From Tumebacillus flagellatus (GTDB taxonomy: Bacteria > Bacillota > Bacilli > Tumebacillales > Tumebacillaceae), in contig NZ_JMIR01000005.1 in the NCBI RefSeq assembly GCF_000714935.1, positions 1 through 64,000 of the forward strand: a stretch of DNA of 64,000 nucleotides. The letters run 5' to 3'. The notes below the pieces were generated by a model. That model made no database searches. It saw only the letters and a program-made list of their open reading frames with translations, and was not told where the DNA came from. Of the stretch, positions 12,607-21,571 are shown piece by piece. Position 1 is the first letter of the stretch; each line of letters opens with the position of its first letter. The position numbers were made by a program, and so were the translations under genes.

Positions 12607-12633
12607 TCAACTTGATCCAGTCAACCTGATCCA
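12592..12633 (+). repeat. Three tandem 14-bp repeats across the ylzJ stop
   Basis: The units are GTCAACCTGATCTA (12592-12605), GTCAACTTGATCCA (12606-12619) and GTCAACCTGATCCA (12620-12633). The first unit encodes the last residues and stop of ylzJ. The others lie between that stop and the next ribosome site. Confidence 0.95.
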
Positions 12634-12651
12634 GCGAAGGGAGGGACAGAG

Positions 12652-12867
12652 ATGTCGACAGAATCGAAACTGCGGGAAGTGCTGGACAGCGGGCAAACGG
12701 TGAACATCACGCTCTCCAACAACAAACCGCACCTCGCGGAATCGGAAGGTCTGCAAACGGTCACGGGGCGCATCGTCTCCACGAACACGCCGGACGTGGT
12801 GCAAGTGCAGCCTCTTGACGGAGCACCCGTGCCGGTGCCGGTTTCCCGAATTTTGGTCATCGAATAA
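12652..12867 (+). CDS. Small protein of unknown function downstream of ylzJ
   Basis: A 71-residue acidic protein with a good ribosome site (AAGGGAGGG). It appears to be a small beta-rich domain (NITLSNNKPHL, TVTGRIVSTNTPDVVQVQPL, VPVSRILVIE), reminiscent of SH3/Sm-like folds, but I do not recognise a family. It is probably cotranscribed with tepA-ylzJ and is the last gene before a terminator. Confidence 0.75.
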   Translation: MSTESKLREVLDSGQTVNITLSNNKPHLAESEGLQTVTGRIVSTNTPDVVQVQPLDGAPVPVPVSRILVIE

Positions 12868-12891
12868 TACTGAATCGAACTTTCTGCGAAG

Positions 12892-12921
12892 AACCCTTGT
12901 CGATGCGGACAAGGGTTTTTT
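12892..12921 (+). terminator. Intrinsic terminator
   Basis: A 10-bp perfect stem, AACCCTTGTC with GACAAGGGTT, is followed by T5. Beyond it, the 125 bases before spoIIIE hold a tandem GGAAATCGGA duplication and a stem-loop, GAAACTT/AAGTTTC (about 13009-13031), but no clear promoter. Confidence 0.9.
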
Positions 12922-13047
12922 ACTGTATCACTTCCTTAATTAATAGAGTTCAGTTTGGGAGGGGTGTTTTTTTCATACGAAGGGAAGGAAATCGGAGGAA
13001 ATCGGAGAAACTTTTAGATGGTAAGTTTCTAAGAACGGAGCGAAACT

Positions 13048-15690
13048 ATGGCAAGAGCAAAACCGAAACCCAAACCGAAAGACCAAGGCGCGAGCAAGAT
13101 CGACCAGGCCAAAAACTTCCTCAAGTACGAAATCATCGGCCTCTCCCTGATCGCGGCGGCGATCTTAGGGTTGGCGGCATCCGGCTGGGTGGGACGCACG
13201 ATCGACTATGTGTTCATCTTGCTGGGCGGCAATTTCGACTGGTTGCTGGAGTGGTACATGATCTACTCGGCGCTCTATCTGATGATCTACCGCAAGCGGT
13301 TGAAGATGAACGCGCGGCAATGGGGGATCGCGCTGTTTTTGGTCGTGATCTTGACGTGGTCGCATCTGAATCTGTATGACGATTTGAACAAAGCGCATTT
13401 TAAGGAACCGCCGAACATGTGGAGCGTCACGCTGGACCGCATCAACAAACAGGCGGAGTTTAACACTTCTGTGCCGGTCGGACAGACGGGGAAAGTCATG
13501 CCCAAACCTTCCGCCGGCGGCGGTCTGACCGGCTACGTCGTGTTCATGTCCACGCATTGGCTGTTCGACACGGCGGGCACTCTGTTCGTGTTGCTCGTCG
13601 GCGGTTTGATCTCGATCTTGCTGTTCACCAAGCGCTCGCTCGTCGTGACGCTTGGAAACGGCAAAAACAAAGCGGCGAAGCGCATGGCGGGAACGTGGGA
13701 AGCTCTGCGCGAGTGGCCGAGCCTGTTGCGGGAGAAGAAAGAAGCCCGCCGCGAGGAGAAAGCGGAGCGCGCCGCGGAGCAAGCCCGTTCCGACAAGTCC
13801 GATCCAAAAGCGAAAGCAAAAGCGCCGGGCAACGTCGTCTCGCTGTTTGACACCCCGCCTTGGGACGAGCACGAAGACGAACACGCTGTCGAGGCACAAA
13901 CCGGTGCGAAGGAAGCGGTGTTTGCATCGGCAACGCCTGCCGAGCCGCAAGCGGGAAGCGACGACCTCGGCTTCACCGTGCGCAGCTTTGCCGACCAACT
14001 GATCCGCGAGCAAGAGTGGGAGACAAGCGAACCGGCAGGCGCAGAAGGCTCGCCGTCGATCGAACTGCCGCGCTTCGTCCAAGTGCCGGACTCGCCGCAG
14101 ATCAAAGTGCAGTTCCCAAGCGAGCCGTTCGCCAAGCCGAAGGAAGCGCCCGCATCGACTCCCTCCATGCCGTCCGTCAAGCCGGTGCGCGGAGTGCCGG
14201 GCGAAGCACAGCCGGAGGACGTGAAGATCGACTTCACCCCGGCGGTGGAAGATCACTACGAGATCCCGCCGCTCTCTCTGCTCGATTTGCCCAAAAACGG
14301 GCCTGCCCGCGTCGGGATCAAAGCCGTGAAGTCGAACGCCCTCAAACTGGAGCAGACGTTTGAGAGCTTCGGCGTGCAAGTCAAAGTCGTCAATGCGCAG
14401 ATCGGCCCGACCGTCACGCAGTACGAAGTGCAACCGGCGACCGGCGTTAAAGTGTCCAAGATCGTCAACCTCGCGGACGACATCGCGCTGGCGCTCGCCG
14501 CCAAGGACATTCGGATTGAAGCGCCGATCCCCGGCAAGTCGGCAGTCGGCATCGAAGTGCCGAACTCGGAAGTCGCCGTCGTCACCCTGCGCGAAGTGTT
14601 GGAGACGCCGGAGTTTTTGCAAAGCGACAACAAACTGAGCGTCGTGCTCGGCCGCGACATCTCCGGGCAGCCGATCGTCGGCAACCTCGCCAAGATGCCG
14701 CACGTGTTGGTCGCGGGGGCGACCGGCTCCGGGAAATCGGTTTGCGTCAACGGGATCATCACGTCGATTCTGTACAAAGCCAAGCCCTCGGAAGTCAAAT
14801 TCATCATGGTCGATCCGAAGATGGTCGAGTTGAACGTCTACAACGGCATTCCGCACCTGATGGCTCCGGTCGTCACCGACCCGCGCCGGGCGGCGTACGC
14901 GCTCAAAAAAGTCGTCGCGGAGATGGAACACCGCTACGAGCTGTTCTCCAAGACCGGCATGCGCAACATGGACGGCTACAACGCGATGATGATCGAGAAG
15001 GGCGCCCAACCGCTCCCGTACATCGTCGTCATCGTCGACGAGTTGGCCGACCTGATGATGGTCGCGCCGGGGGACGTGGAAGACGCGATTTGCCGCTTGG
15101 CGCAGATGGCGCGCGCCGCCGGCATCCATATGATCATCGCGACACAGCGCCCGTCGGTCGACGTCATCACCGGCGTCATCAAAGCGAACATCCCGTCGCG
15201 TATCGCGTTCGCCGTTTCCTCGCAAGTGGACTCGCGCACGATTCTCGACGGCTCCGGAGCCGAAAAACTGCTCGGGCGCGGCGACATGCTTTATCTGCCG
15301 GTCGGTGCGTCCAAACCGGTTCGCGTGCAAGGGGCGTTCCTCTCCGACGCGGAAGTCGAACGGGTCGTCTCCTACGCCAAAGCACAGGGCGAAGCGAACT
15401 ACACCGTTGACCTCAGCGGGCCGAGCAACGACGACGAGAAGGGCGGGGGCGACGAAGATCTGGACGATCTGTTCTACGACGCGGTCACGCTGATCGTCGA
15501 GACGCAGCAAGCGTCCGTTTCCTTGCTCCAACGCAAGCTCAAAGTCGGCTATGCCCGCGCCGCGCGGCTGGTCGACCAAATGGAAGACCGCGGGTTTGTC
15601 GGGCCGTTTGAAGGCAGCAAACCGCGCGAAGTGCGCGTCACCCGCGACCAATGGGCGATGATGCAACAACATGGTGCGACTTCCGAATGA
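13048..15690 (+). CDS. spoIIIE: DNA translocase SpoIIIE/FtsK
   Basis: A 880-residue FtsK/SpoIIIE ATPase that pumps chromosomal DNA through the septum in division and sporulation. The N-terminal 200 residues hold about four membrane helices. An acidic/Pro-rich linker follows (about 210-420). The motor has Walker A GATGSGKS (557-564) and Walker [15 protein letters not shown], with the family segments [19 protein letters not shown] and [19 protein letters not shown]-terminal gamma winged helix ends the protein ([20 protein letters not shown]). It is longer than B. subtilis SpoIIIE because of the linker. The site after tepA-ylzJ matches B. subtilis. The ribosome site is modest (AACGGAG). The terminator stem begins within the last codons. 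Confidence 0.96.
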   Translation: MARAKPKPKPKDQGASKIDQAKNFLKYEIIGLSLIAAAILGLAASGWVGRTIDYVFILLGGNFDWLLEWYMIYSALYLMIYRKRLKMNARQWGIALFLVVILTWSHLNLYDDLNKAHFKEPPNMWSVTLDRINKQAEFNTSVPVGQTGKVMPKPSAGGGLTGYVVFMSTHWLFDTAGTLFVLLVGGLISILLFTKRSLVVTLGNGKNKAAKRMAGTWEALREWPSLLREKKEARREEKAERAAEQARSDKSDPKAKAKAPGNVVSLFDTPPWDEHEDEHAVEAQTGAKEAVFASATPAEPQAGSDDLGFTVRSFADQLIREQEWETSEPAGAEGSPSIELPRFVQVPDSPQIKVQFPSEPFAKPKEAPASTPSMPSVKPVRGVPGEAQPEDVKIDFTPAVEDHYEIPPLSLLDLPKNGPARVGIKAVKSNALKLEQTFESFGVQVKVVNAQIGPTVTQYEVQPATGVKVSKIVNLADDIALALAAKDIRIEAPIPGKSAVGIEVPNSEVAVVTLREVLETPEFLQSDNKLSVVLGRDISGQPIVGNLAKMPHVLVAGATGSGKSVCVNGIITSILYKAKPSEVKFIMVDPKMVELNVYNGIPHLMAPVVTDPRRAAYALKKVVAEMEHRYELFSKTGMRNMDGYNAMMIEKGAQPLPYIVVIVDELADLMMVAPGDVEDAICRLAQMARAAGIHMIIATQRPSVDVITGVIKANIPSRIAFAVSSQVDSRTILDGSGAEKLLGRGDMLYLPVGASKPVRVQGAFLSDAEVERVVSYAKAQGEANYTVDLSGPSNDDEKGGGDEDLDDLFYDAVTLIVETQQASVSLLQRKLKVGYARAARLVDQMEDRGFVGPFEGSKPREVRVTRDQWAMMQQHGATSE

Positions 15691-15709
15691 ATCGGAAGTC
15701 GCTTTTTTT
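15676..15709 (+). terminator. Intrinsic terminator overlapping the spoIIIE stop
   Basis: An 11-bp perfect stem, GCGACTTCCGA with TCGGAAGTCGC, has the stop codon in its loop region and ends in T7. Confidence 0.92.
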
Positions 15710-15818
15710 GCGAGAATATCACTCAGGTGGTAAAGATTGTGTTTTCAGCATTGAGATTTTGTAAATGTGCCAAAAAGTTCTGGCGTGAACGGGTCGAAAC
15801 TTGTAGAATAGGTATGGT

Positions 15819-15832
15819 GTCAGACATCTGAC
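15819..15832 (+). promoter_or_regulatory. Palindromic operator candidate upstream of the GntR gene
   Basis: GTCAGACATCTGAC is a perfect 6+6 palindrome with a 2-base centre. It lies 13 bases before the GTG start, between a -10-like TAGAAT (15804-15809) and the ribosome site. GntR/HutC proteins bind short palindromes of this size, so autoregulation is likely. Confidence 0.55.
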
Positions 15833-15845
15833 CAAGGAGGTTCAT

Positions 15846-16568
15846 GTGAATATTCGTCAGGACACTCGTCCTCTGTACATGCTGGTTATCGATCGCGTGA
15901 AGGAACTGATGAGCAACGGGGAATGGACACCCGGCACCCGATTGCCCTCCGAATTTGAACTCGCCAAGCAATTCGGCGTCTCGCGGGCCACGCTTCGCGA
16001 AGCCCTGCGCGTGTTGGAGGAAGAAGGCGTGGTCGTGCGCCGTCACGGCGTCGGCACGTTCCTGGCAGACCGTTCTGTCGTGCGGGCGGGCATCGAGCAA
16101 CTGTTCAGTGTGACCGAGTGGATCGAACGGGCCAACCGAGTGCCGGGAACCATCGAGAAGCAGGTCCGGGAGATGCTGCCCTCGGAGGAGGATCGCGACC
16201 GGCTCAGCCTCAGCGAACGCGAACAGATTTACTTCATGACGCGCATCCGCACCGCTGACGGTGATCCTGTCGTCTATTGCGAAGACCGCATCCCAACCCG
16301 GATGCTTCGTCAGGGGTGGAAGGGATTCAGCGGTTCCCTGTTCGAGTTGTTGGAAGCATCGGGTCATCCGATCGCGTATGCGCAGACGGAAATCAAACCT
16401 GTCGCGCATCATGACAGCGTTTTCGCGTTACTCGGCGTGCGTCCGGGAGAAGCGCTGCTCTTGCTGGAGCAGTTGCACTTTGACGTTCACGATCAACCTG
16501 TGCTGCTGTCATCCAACTACTTCCGTACGGATACGTTCCATTTCCATGTGTTGCGCCGTCGTCCGTAG
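15846..16568 (+). CDS. GntR-family regulator, HutC/UTRA subfamily (YmfC-like)
   Basis: A 240-residue regulator starting at GTG 15846 behind AAGGAGG. Residues about 8-75 form the GntR winged helix (LPSEFELAKQFGVSRATLRE, then LEEEGVVVRRHGVGTFL). Residues about 95-235 form the UTRA effector-binding domain typical of HutC-type regulators. In B. subtilis the gene ymfC sits at the same position after spoIIIE. Here it immediately precedes a nucleoside-type ABC importer, so control of that importer in response to a nucleoside or related metabolite is a reasonable inference. Confidence 0.9.
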   Translation: MNIRQDTRPLYMLVIDRVKELMSNGEWTPGTRLPSEFELAKQFGVSRATLREALRVLEEEGVVVRRHGVGTFLADRSVVRAGIEQLFSVTEWIERANRVPGTIEKQVREMLPSEEDRDRLSLSEREQIYFMTRIRTADGDPVVYCEDRIPTRMLRQGWKGFSGSLFELLEASGHPIAYAQTEIKPVAHHDSVFALLGVRPGEALLLLEQLHFDVHDQPVLLSSNYFRTDTFHFHVLRRRP

Positions 16569-16650
16569 CGCGGACTCATCGAACTCATGCAAGAAACTTT
16601 ACGCAAGAAATCGGCAAGCAATGGGAAACCTACTTTCAGTACATACCTTG

Positions 16651-16666
16651 CATCGGGAATCCGATG
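16651..16666 (+). promoter_or_regulatory. Inverted repeat upstream of the nucleoside importer operon
   Basis: CATCGGGAATCCGATG is a perfect 6+6 inverted repeat 43 bases before the lipoprotein ATG. A half-site TCTGAC (16673-16678), shared with the palindrome before the GntR gene, follows it. No clear SigA hexamers are visible here, so the operon may also be read from the GntR promoter. Confidence 0.35.
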
Positions 16667-16708
16667 AGATGTTCTGACCAAAAACACCCAAAGTGAGGGA
16701 CAAATAGG

Positions 16709-17767
16709 ATGAATGCGAAAAAAGTAATGGGTCTCGCTGTAACTTCCGTGATGGCTGCTTCTTTGGTGGCCGGCTGCGGCACTTCCAACAACAAGGCTGA
16801 CAACAACACGCAAGGTGGCACCACCGGCGGCAAGAAGATGACCATCGCGATGGTTACCGACGTTGGCGGCATCCACGACAACTCTTTCAACCAATCGGCC
16901 AACGAAGGTCTCGACCGTGCGTCCAAAGACCTCGGGATTGAAAAGAAAGTCGCAGAATCCAAGCGTGCGGAAGACTACACGCCGAACCTGAACTCGTTCG
17001 TCAAGGGCGGCAACACCGACCTGACCTGGGGCATCGGCTTCCTGATGGCGGACGACATCAAGAAAGTTGCACTTGCCAACCCGAACTCCAAACTGGCGAT
17101 CATCGACTCCGACCTCAGCGGCGACATCCCGAAAAACGTCGAAGCTGTCACCTTCAACGAAAACGAAGGTTCCTTCCTGATGGGCGTACTCGCGGCGAAG
17201 ATGTCCAAAACCCACAAAGTCGGCTTCGTCGGCGGCGTGAAGTTCGCGCTGATCGAGAAGTTCGAATACGGTTTCAAAGCGGGCGTCAAAGCGGTTGACC
17301 CGACCGCACAAGTCACCGCGGTCTACGCAGACGCGTTCGACAAGCCGGACAAAGGGAAGCTCCTCGCGTCCCAGCTCTACCAACAAGGCGATGACATCAT
17401 CTTCCACGCAGCGGGCGCAACCGGCGACGGCGTCTTCGCAGAAGCGAAAGAACGCGGCGCAGGCTACTGGGTCATCGGGGTTGACCGCGACCAATACGAC
17501 CTCGCTCCGAAAAACACCCTGTCTTCGATGGTTAAGCGCGTTGACAACGCGGTATACGATGTAGCGAAAGACCTGCAAGCCGGCAAGTTCGAAGGCGGCA
17601 CCGTCCGCACCTTCTCGCTGAAGGACGGCGGCGTCGACTACGCTCCGACCACCAAAAACAACACGCCGCAAGACGTGATCACGTTGATGGACGACTACAA
17701 GAAGAAAATCATCGACGGCTCGATCAAAGTCCCGGCAACCGCAGACGAGTTCAACAACTTCAAGTAA
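16709..17767 (+). CDS. nupN: BMP-family substrate-binding lipoprotein (nucleoside importer)
   Basis: A 352-residue lipoprotein with a type II signal peptide ending in SLVAGC (lipidated Cys23). The mature part matches the Bmp/Med family: IAMVTDVGGIHDNSFNQSANEG, then YWVIGVDRDQYDLAPKNTLSSM. These proteins bind purine and pyrimidine nucleosides outside the membrane and deliver them to the NupOPQ-type transporter. It is the first gene of a four-gene operon (binding protein, ATPase, two permeases). A weak terminator after it probably gives more binding protein than transporter. Confidence 0.92.
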   Translation: MNAKKVMGLAVTSVMAASLVAGCGTSNNKADNNTQGGTTGGKKMTIAMVTDVGGIHDNSFNQSANEGLDRASKDLGIEKKVAESKRAEDYTPNLNSFVKGGNTDLTWGIGFLMADDIKKVALANPNSKLAIIDSDLSGDIPKNVEAVTFNENEGSFLMGVLAAKMSKTHKVGFVGGVKFALIEKFEYGFKAGVKAVDPTAQVTAVYADAFDKPDKGKLLASQLYQQGDDIIFHAAGATGDGVFAEAKERGAGYWVIGVDRDQYDLAPKNTLSSMVKRVDNAVYDVAKDLQAGKFEGGTVRTFSLKDGGVDYAPTTKNNTPQDVITLMDDYKKKIIDGSIKVPATADEFNNFK

Positions 17768-17781
17768 GTTCGTAACCCAAA

Positions 17782-17815
17782 CAAGGCTGGTGAGCAACCA
17801 CTAGCCTTGTTTTTG
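17782..17815 (+). terminator. Intra-operon terminator/attenuator
   Basis: CAAGGCT..GGTG pairs with CACTAGCCTTG (17782-17809), followed by TTTTT. It lies between the binding protein and ATPase genes of one operon, and would set their expression ratio. Confidence 0.75.
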
Positions 17816-17849
17816 GGTAGTAGACCCGGAATTGCAGGGAGGGAATGCT

Positions 17850-19373
17850 GTGCCGGCTGTCGTTGAAATGCTGGGGATCACCAAGCGATTTAATGGTTTT
17901 ACAGCAAATGACAACATCAACTTAATCGTACAAAAAGGTGAAATTCACGCCCTGCTTGGGGAAAACGGAGCAGGGAAGTCCACGCTCATGAATACGTTGT
18001 TCGGGCTCTACCAACCGGATGAAGGCGAGATTCGCATCCGGGGAGAACGGGTGAACATCACCGACCCGAACATGGCGAACCGCTTGGGCATCGGCATGGT
18101 GCATCAGCACTTCATGCTGGTCGAGCCTTTTACCGTCACCGAGAACATCATCCTCGGCATGGAACCCAAATTGGGTGCCAAGATTGACATTCGCAAGGCG
18201 GAGCGCCAAGTCCAGGAACTCTCCGACCGCTACGGGTTGCGCGTCGATCCGAAAGCGAAAATCCGCGACATCTCCGTCGGGATGCAGCAGCGCGTGGAAA
18301 TTCTCAAAACGCTGTATCGCGGAGCCGAGATTCTGATCTTCGACGAGCCGACGGCGGTGTTGACCCCGCAAGAGATCGGCGAGTTGATGCAGATTATGAA
18401 AAACCTCGTCTCCGAGGGCAAGACGATCATCTTCATCACGCACAAACTCAAGGAAATCATGGCGGTTTGCGACACTTGCACGATCATACGCAAGGGCCAG
18501 TACATCGGTTCGGTCGCGATCCAGGACACCAACGTCGACGACCTCGCGTCGAAGATGGTCGGCCGCCACGTCACGTTTGAAGTGGACAAAACCCCCGCTC
18601 AACCGAAAGGCCCGGTGCTGCAAGTCCAAAACCTCGTCGTCGAAGGCAACCGGGGAGCGGACGCACTGCGCGGTTTAAGCTTGGAAGTTCGGGCGGGTGA
18701 AATCCTCGGCATCGCCGGGATTGAAGGCAACGGCCAGTCGGAGTTGATCGAAGCGATCACCGGTCTGCGCAAGATCAAGTCCGGGTCGGTCCTCTTGAAC
18801 AACAAGCCGATCGAGAACAAAAAAACGCGCCAGATCGTGGAAGCGGGCGTCGGGCACATCCCGGAAGACCGGCACAAGCACGGTCTCGTCCTCGACTATA
18901 CCATCGGTGAGAACATGGTGCTCCAAACCTATTACCAATCTCCGTTTGCCAAGCGCGGCGTCCTGCGCTACAACGCGATCTACGAGTACGCCCGCAAACT
19001 GATCAAGCAGTTTGACGTGCGCACGCCGAGCGAATTCACTCCGGCCCGCGCGCTCTCCGGCGGGAACCAGCAGAAGGGGATCATCGCCCGCGAAGTGGAC
19101 CGCAACCCGGACCTCTTGATCGCGGCGCAACCGACGCGCGGTCTGGACGTCGGGGCGATCGAGTTCATTCACAAAAAACTCGTCGAGCAGCGCGACGCAG
19201 GCAAAGCGGTTCTGTTGATCTCGCTGGAACTCGACGAGATTCTGAACGTGAGCGACCGCATCGCCGTCATCTACGAAGGCCAAATCGTCGGCATCGTCCA
19301 ACCGGAAGAAACCGACCATGATCAACTGGGTCTGATGATGGCCGGCGGCGGCAAAGGCAAAGGGGGGAAATAG
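17850..19373 (+). CDS. nupO: Nucleoside ABC transporter, duplicated ATP-binding protein
   Basis: A 507-residue protein with two nucleotide-binding domains, of the sugar/nucleoside (RbsA-like) type. I choose GTG 17850, 6 bases after GGGAGGGA. The first domain has Walker A GENGAGKST, the signature ISVGMQQRVEI and Walker B ILIFDEPTAVL. The second has a degenerate Walker A (GIEGNGQSEL) and a good signature (LSGGNQQKG), the usual asymmetry of this subfamily. It energises uptake with the two permeases that follow directly. Confidence 0.93.
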   Translation: MPAVVEMLGITKRFNGFTANDNINLIVQKGEIHALLGENGAGKSTLMNTLFGLYQPDEGEIRIRGERVNITDPNMANRLGIGMVHQHFMLVEPFTVTENIILGMEPKLGAKIDIRKAERQVQELSDRYGLRVDPKAKIRDISVGMQQRVEILKTLYRGAEILIFDEPTAVLTPQEIGELMQIMKNLVSEGKTIIFITHKLKEIMAVCDTCTIIRKGQYIGSVAIQDTNVDDLASKMVGRHVTFEVDKTPAQPKGPVLQVQNLVVEGNRGADALRGLSLEVRAGEILGIAGIEGNGQSELIEAITGLRKIKSGSVLLNNKPIENKKTRQIVEAGVGHIPEDRHKHGLVLDYTIGENMVLQTYYQSPFAKRGVLRYNAIYEYARKLIKQFDVRTPSEFTPARALSGGNQQKGIIAREVDRNPDLLIAAQPTRGLDVGAIEFIHKKLVEQRDAGKAVLLISLELDEILNVSDRIAVIYEGQIVGIVQPEETDHDQLGLMMAGGGKGKGGK

Positions 19374-19375
19374 CC

Positions 19376-20446
19376 ATGATCAGTTCGATGCAAACCTCGC
19401 GTTGGAACGCGATTCTCATCCCGGTGTTGGCGGTCATTTTGGGCCTCATCGTCGGCGGGTTGCTGATGCTGCTCATGGGTTATAACCCGATTGTCGGCTA
19501 CAGCTCCGTTTTCCAAGGGATTTTTGGCAACATGTACTTCATGGGCGAGACGTTGCGCGCTGTGACGCCGCTGATTTTTGCGGGTCTCGCGGTCGCTTTC
19601 GCGTTTCGCACCGGCTTGTTCAACATCGGTGTCGAAGGCCAGTTTATCATCGGCCAGTTGGCTGCCGCTTGGGTCGGCGCGTTTTGGACACTTCCGACCG
19701 GGCTGCACGCGGCGGTCGCCATCCTCGTGGCGATGATCGCCAGCGGCCTGTACGGCGGATTCGCCGGTTGGCTGAAAGCGCGCCTCGGCGTGCACGAAGT
19801 CATCACGACGATCATGTTGAACTACGTCGCGCTGTTTGCGGCAAACTGGACGATCCGCACGTACCTGATCGGTGCGTCGGAACGCTCCAAAGACATTCTT
19901 CCTTCGGCTTCGTTGCAAGCGCAGTGGCTGTCCGACCTGTTTGAAGGGGCGCGGATCAACTGGGGCCTGCTCTTGGCGCTCATCTTCGCGCTGGTGTGTT
20001 ACTGGTTGCTCATGAAGACGACAACCGGCTATGAACTTCGCGCCGTCGGTTTCAACCCGCACGCGGCGGAGTACGCCGGCATGAACGTCTCCAAGAACAT
20101 TTTCCTCTCGATGCTGATCTCCGGCGCACTGGCCGGCATCGGCGGCGCGACCGACGTTTTGGGCGTCAACGGCAACATGGCGATCTCGGCCGGATTTACC
20201 GGGATCGGGTTTGACGGCATCGCCGTCGCGCTGATCGGCAACAACAACCCGTTTGGCGTTATTTTCGGCGCTTTGCTGTTCGGCGGCCTGTCGTTCGGGG
20301 CTGACAACATGCAACGGGTGGAAGGCATTCCGACCGAATCGATTCAAATCGTCATCTCGATGGTCATCTACTTCGTCGCAGCAGCGTCAGTCGTCAACTG
20401 GCTGCTCGGGAAGTTCCGTCGTCGTCAGGGGGTTTCGCAAAAATGA
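19376..20446 (+). CDS. nupP: Nucleoside ABC transporter permease 1
   Basis: A 356-residue integral membrane protein of the BPD_transp_2 (LivH/RbsC-type) family with about 9-10 helices. The conserved segment LFNIGVEGQFIIGQLAAAW is visible near residue 80, and AGIGGATDVLG later. Its ATG is 2 bases after the ATPase stop and its stop overlaps the next start (ATGA). It forms the pore together with the second permease. Confidence 0.92.
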   Translation: MISSMQTSRWNAILIPVLAVILGLIVGGLLMLLMGYNPIVGYSSVFQGIFGNMYFMGETLRAVTPLIFAGLAVAFAFRTGLFNIGVEGQFIIGQLAAAWVGAFWTLPTGLHAAVAILVAMIASGLYGGFAGWLKARLGVHEVITTIMLNYVALFAANWTIRTYLIGASERSKDILPSASLQAQWLSDLFEGARINWGLLLALIFALVCYWLLMKTTTGYELRAVGFNPHAAEYAGMNVSKNIFLSMLISGALAGIGGATDVLGVNGNMAISAGFTGIGFDGIAVALIGNNNPFGVIFGALLFGGLSFGADNMQRVEGIPTESIQIVISMVIYFVAAASVVNWLLGKFRRRQGVSQK

Positions 20447-21411
20447 ATTTCGCAGATATGCTGATTACCATCCTCAACGGCACGATCATTTTCTCGACGC
20501 CGTTGATCCTGGCGGCGCTCGGCGGTGTCATCAACGAACGATCCGGCGTCGTCAACATCGGTTTGGAGGGTTTGATGACCGTCGGGGCGTTTGCCGCTGC
20601 CGTCATCACGATCTGGACAGGCGAAACGCTGGGCCTGCCGGGGTGGCTGGCTCCGTATCTCGGCATCATCGCCGCGATGATCGTCGGGATGATCTTCGCC
20701 GTTCCTCATGCCGTCGCTTCGATCGACCTCAAAGCCGATCAAGTGGTCTCGGGTGTCGCGTTGAACATCTTCGCTGCCGGCGTGGCGATGTTTTTGGTCA
20801 AGAAGCTGTTCGAAGGCGCAGGTCAAACCACGACCGTGCAAAACGTATTCACCAAAGTCAACATCCCGTTCTTGAGCGACATCCCGATCATCGGGCCGGG
20901 TCTGCTCAAGATCTACCCGACCTCGTACTTGGCGTTTATCTTGGTTGCGGTGATTTACTGGATGCTCTTCAAAACTCCGTTCGGCCTGCGTCTGCGCGCC
21001 GTCGGGGAACATCCGCGAGCAGCCGACACCCTCGGAGTTTCGGTGCGCAAAGTCCGCTACATCGCCGTGATCCTCTCCGGCGGCTTGGCGGGCATCGGCG
21101 GCGGTACGCTGTCGATTGCCATCTCGTCGAACTTCCAGCACTCGACCGTCTCCGGTCACGGCTTCATGGCGTTGGCGGCGATGATCTTCGGCAAATGGCA
21201 TCCGGTCGGCGCGATGGGCGCTGCGCTGTTCTTCGGCCTCGCGACCGCTCTCGCCGTCTCCGGGCAAGTGCTCGGTCTGACGCAATACGTGCCGAGTGAG
21301 TTCTTAAACGCACTCCCGTACCTGCTGACCATCCTTGCGCTCGCCGGCGTTGTCGGCCGCGCCGAGGCGCCGGCTGCTTCGGGCAAGCCGTATGAAAAAG
21401 GCAGCCGCTAG
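20443..21411 (+). CDS. nupQ: Nucleoside ABC transporter permease 2
   Basis: A 322-residue BPD_transp_2 permease, partner of the preceding one. The conserved VVNIGLEGLMTVGAFAA and LAGIGGGTLSI segments are present. The start overlaps the upstream stop by 4 bases, so the two subunits are translationally coupled. It is the last gene of the importer operon and is followed by a strong terminator. Confidence 0.92.
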   Translation: MNFADMLITILNGTIIFSTPLILAALGGVINERSGVVNIGLEGLMTVGAFAAAVITIWTGETLGLPGWLAPYLGIIAAMIVGMIFAVPHAVASIDLKADQVVSGVALNIFAAGVAMFLVKKLFEGAGQTTTVQNVFTKVNIPFLSDIPIIGPGLLKIYPTSYLAFILVAVIYWMLFKTPFGLRLRAVGEHPRAADTLGVSVRKVRYIAVILSGGLAGIGGGTLSIAISSNFQHSTVSGHGFMALAAMIFGKWHPVGAMGAALFFGLATALAVSGQVLGLTQYVPSEFLNALPYLLTILALAGVVGRAEAPAASGKPYEKGSR

Positions 21412-21437
21412 TTCGTAATCCAATCTTTCAACAACGT

Positions 21438-21464
21438 AAGGAGCCCCTTAACGGGGCTCCTTTT
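21438..21464 (+). terminator. Terminator of the nucleoside importer operon
   Basis: AAGGAGCCCC pairs with GGGGCTCCTT around a short TTAAC loop and is followed by T's. Confidence 0.9.
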
Positions 21465-21489
21465 CGTTAATTCGCATTAAGTATCTGAC

Positions 21490-21518
21490 TATACACTTTT
21501 TAGGGGCGATGGTATAAT
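21490..21518 (+). promoter_or_regulatory. SigA promoter of the HD-GYP gene
   Basis: TATACA (21490-21495), a 17-bp spacer and a perfect TATAAT (21513-21518). The -35 matches four of six positions. Confidence 0.7.
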
Positions 21519-21571
21519 TTTCAGTGACAGCGTGTCAATCGGAGAATTTCGGGGTTGGGGAGAGGAGAACC

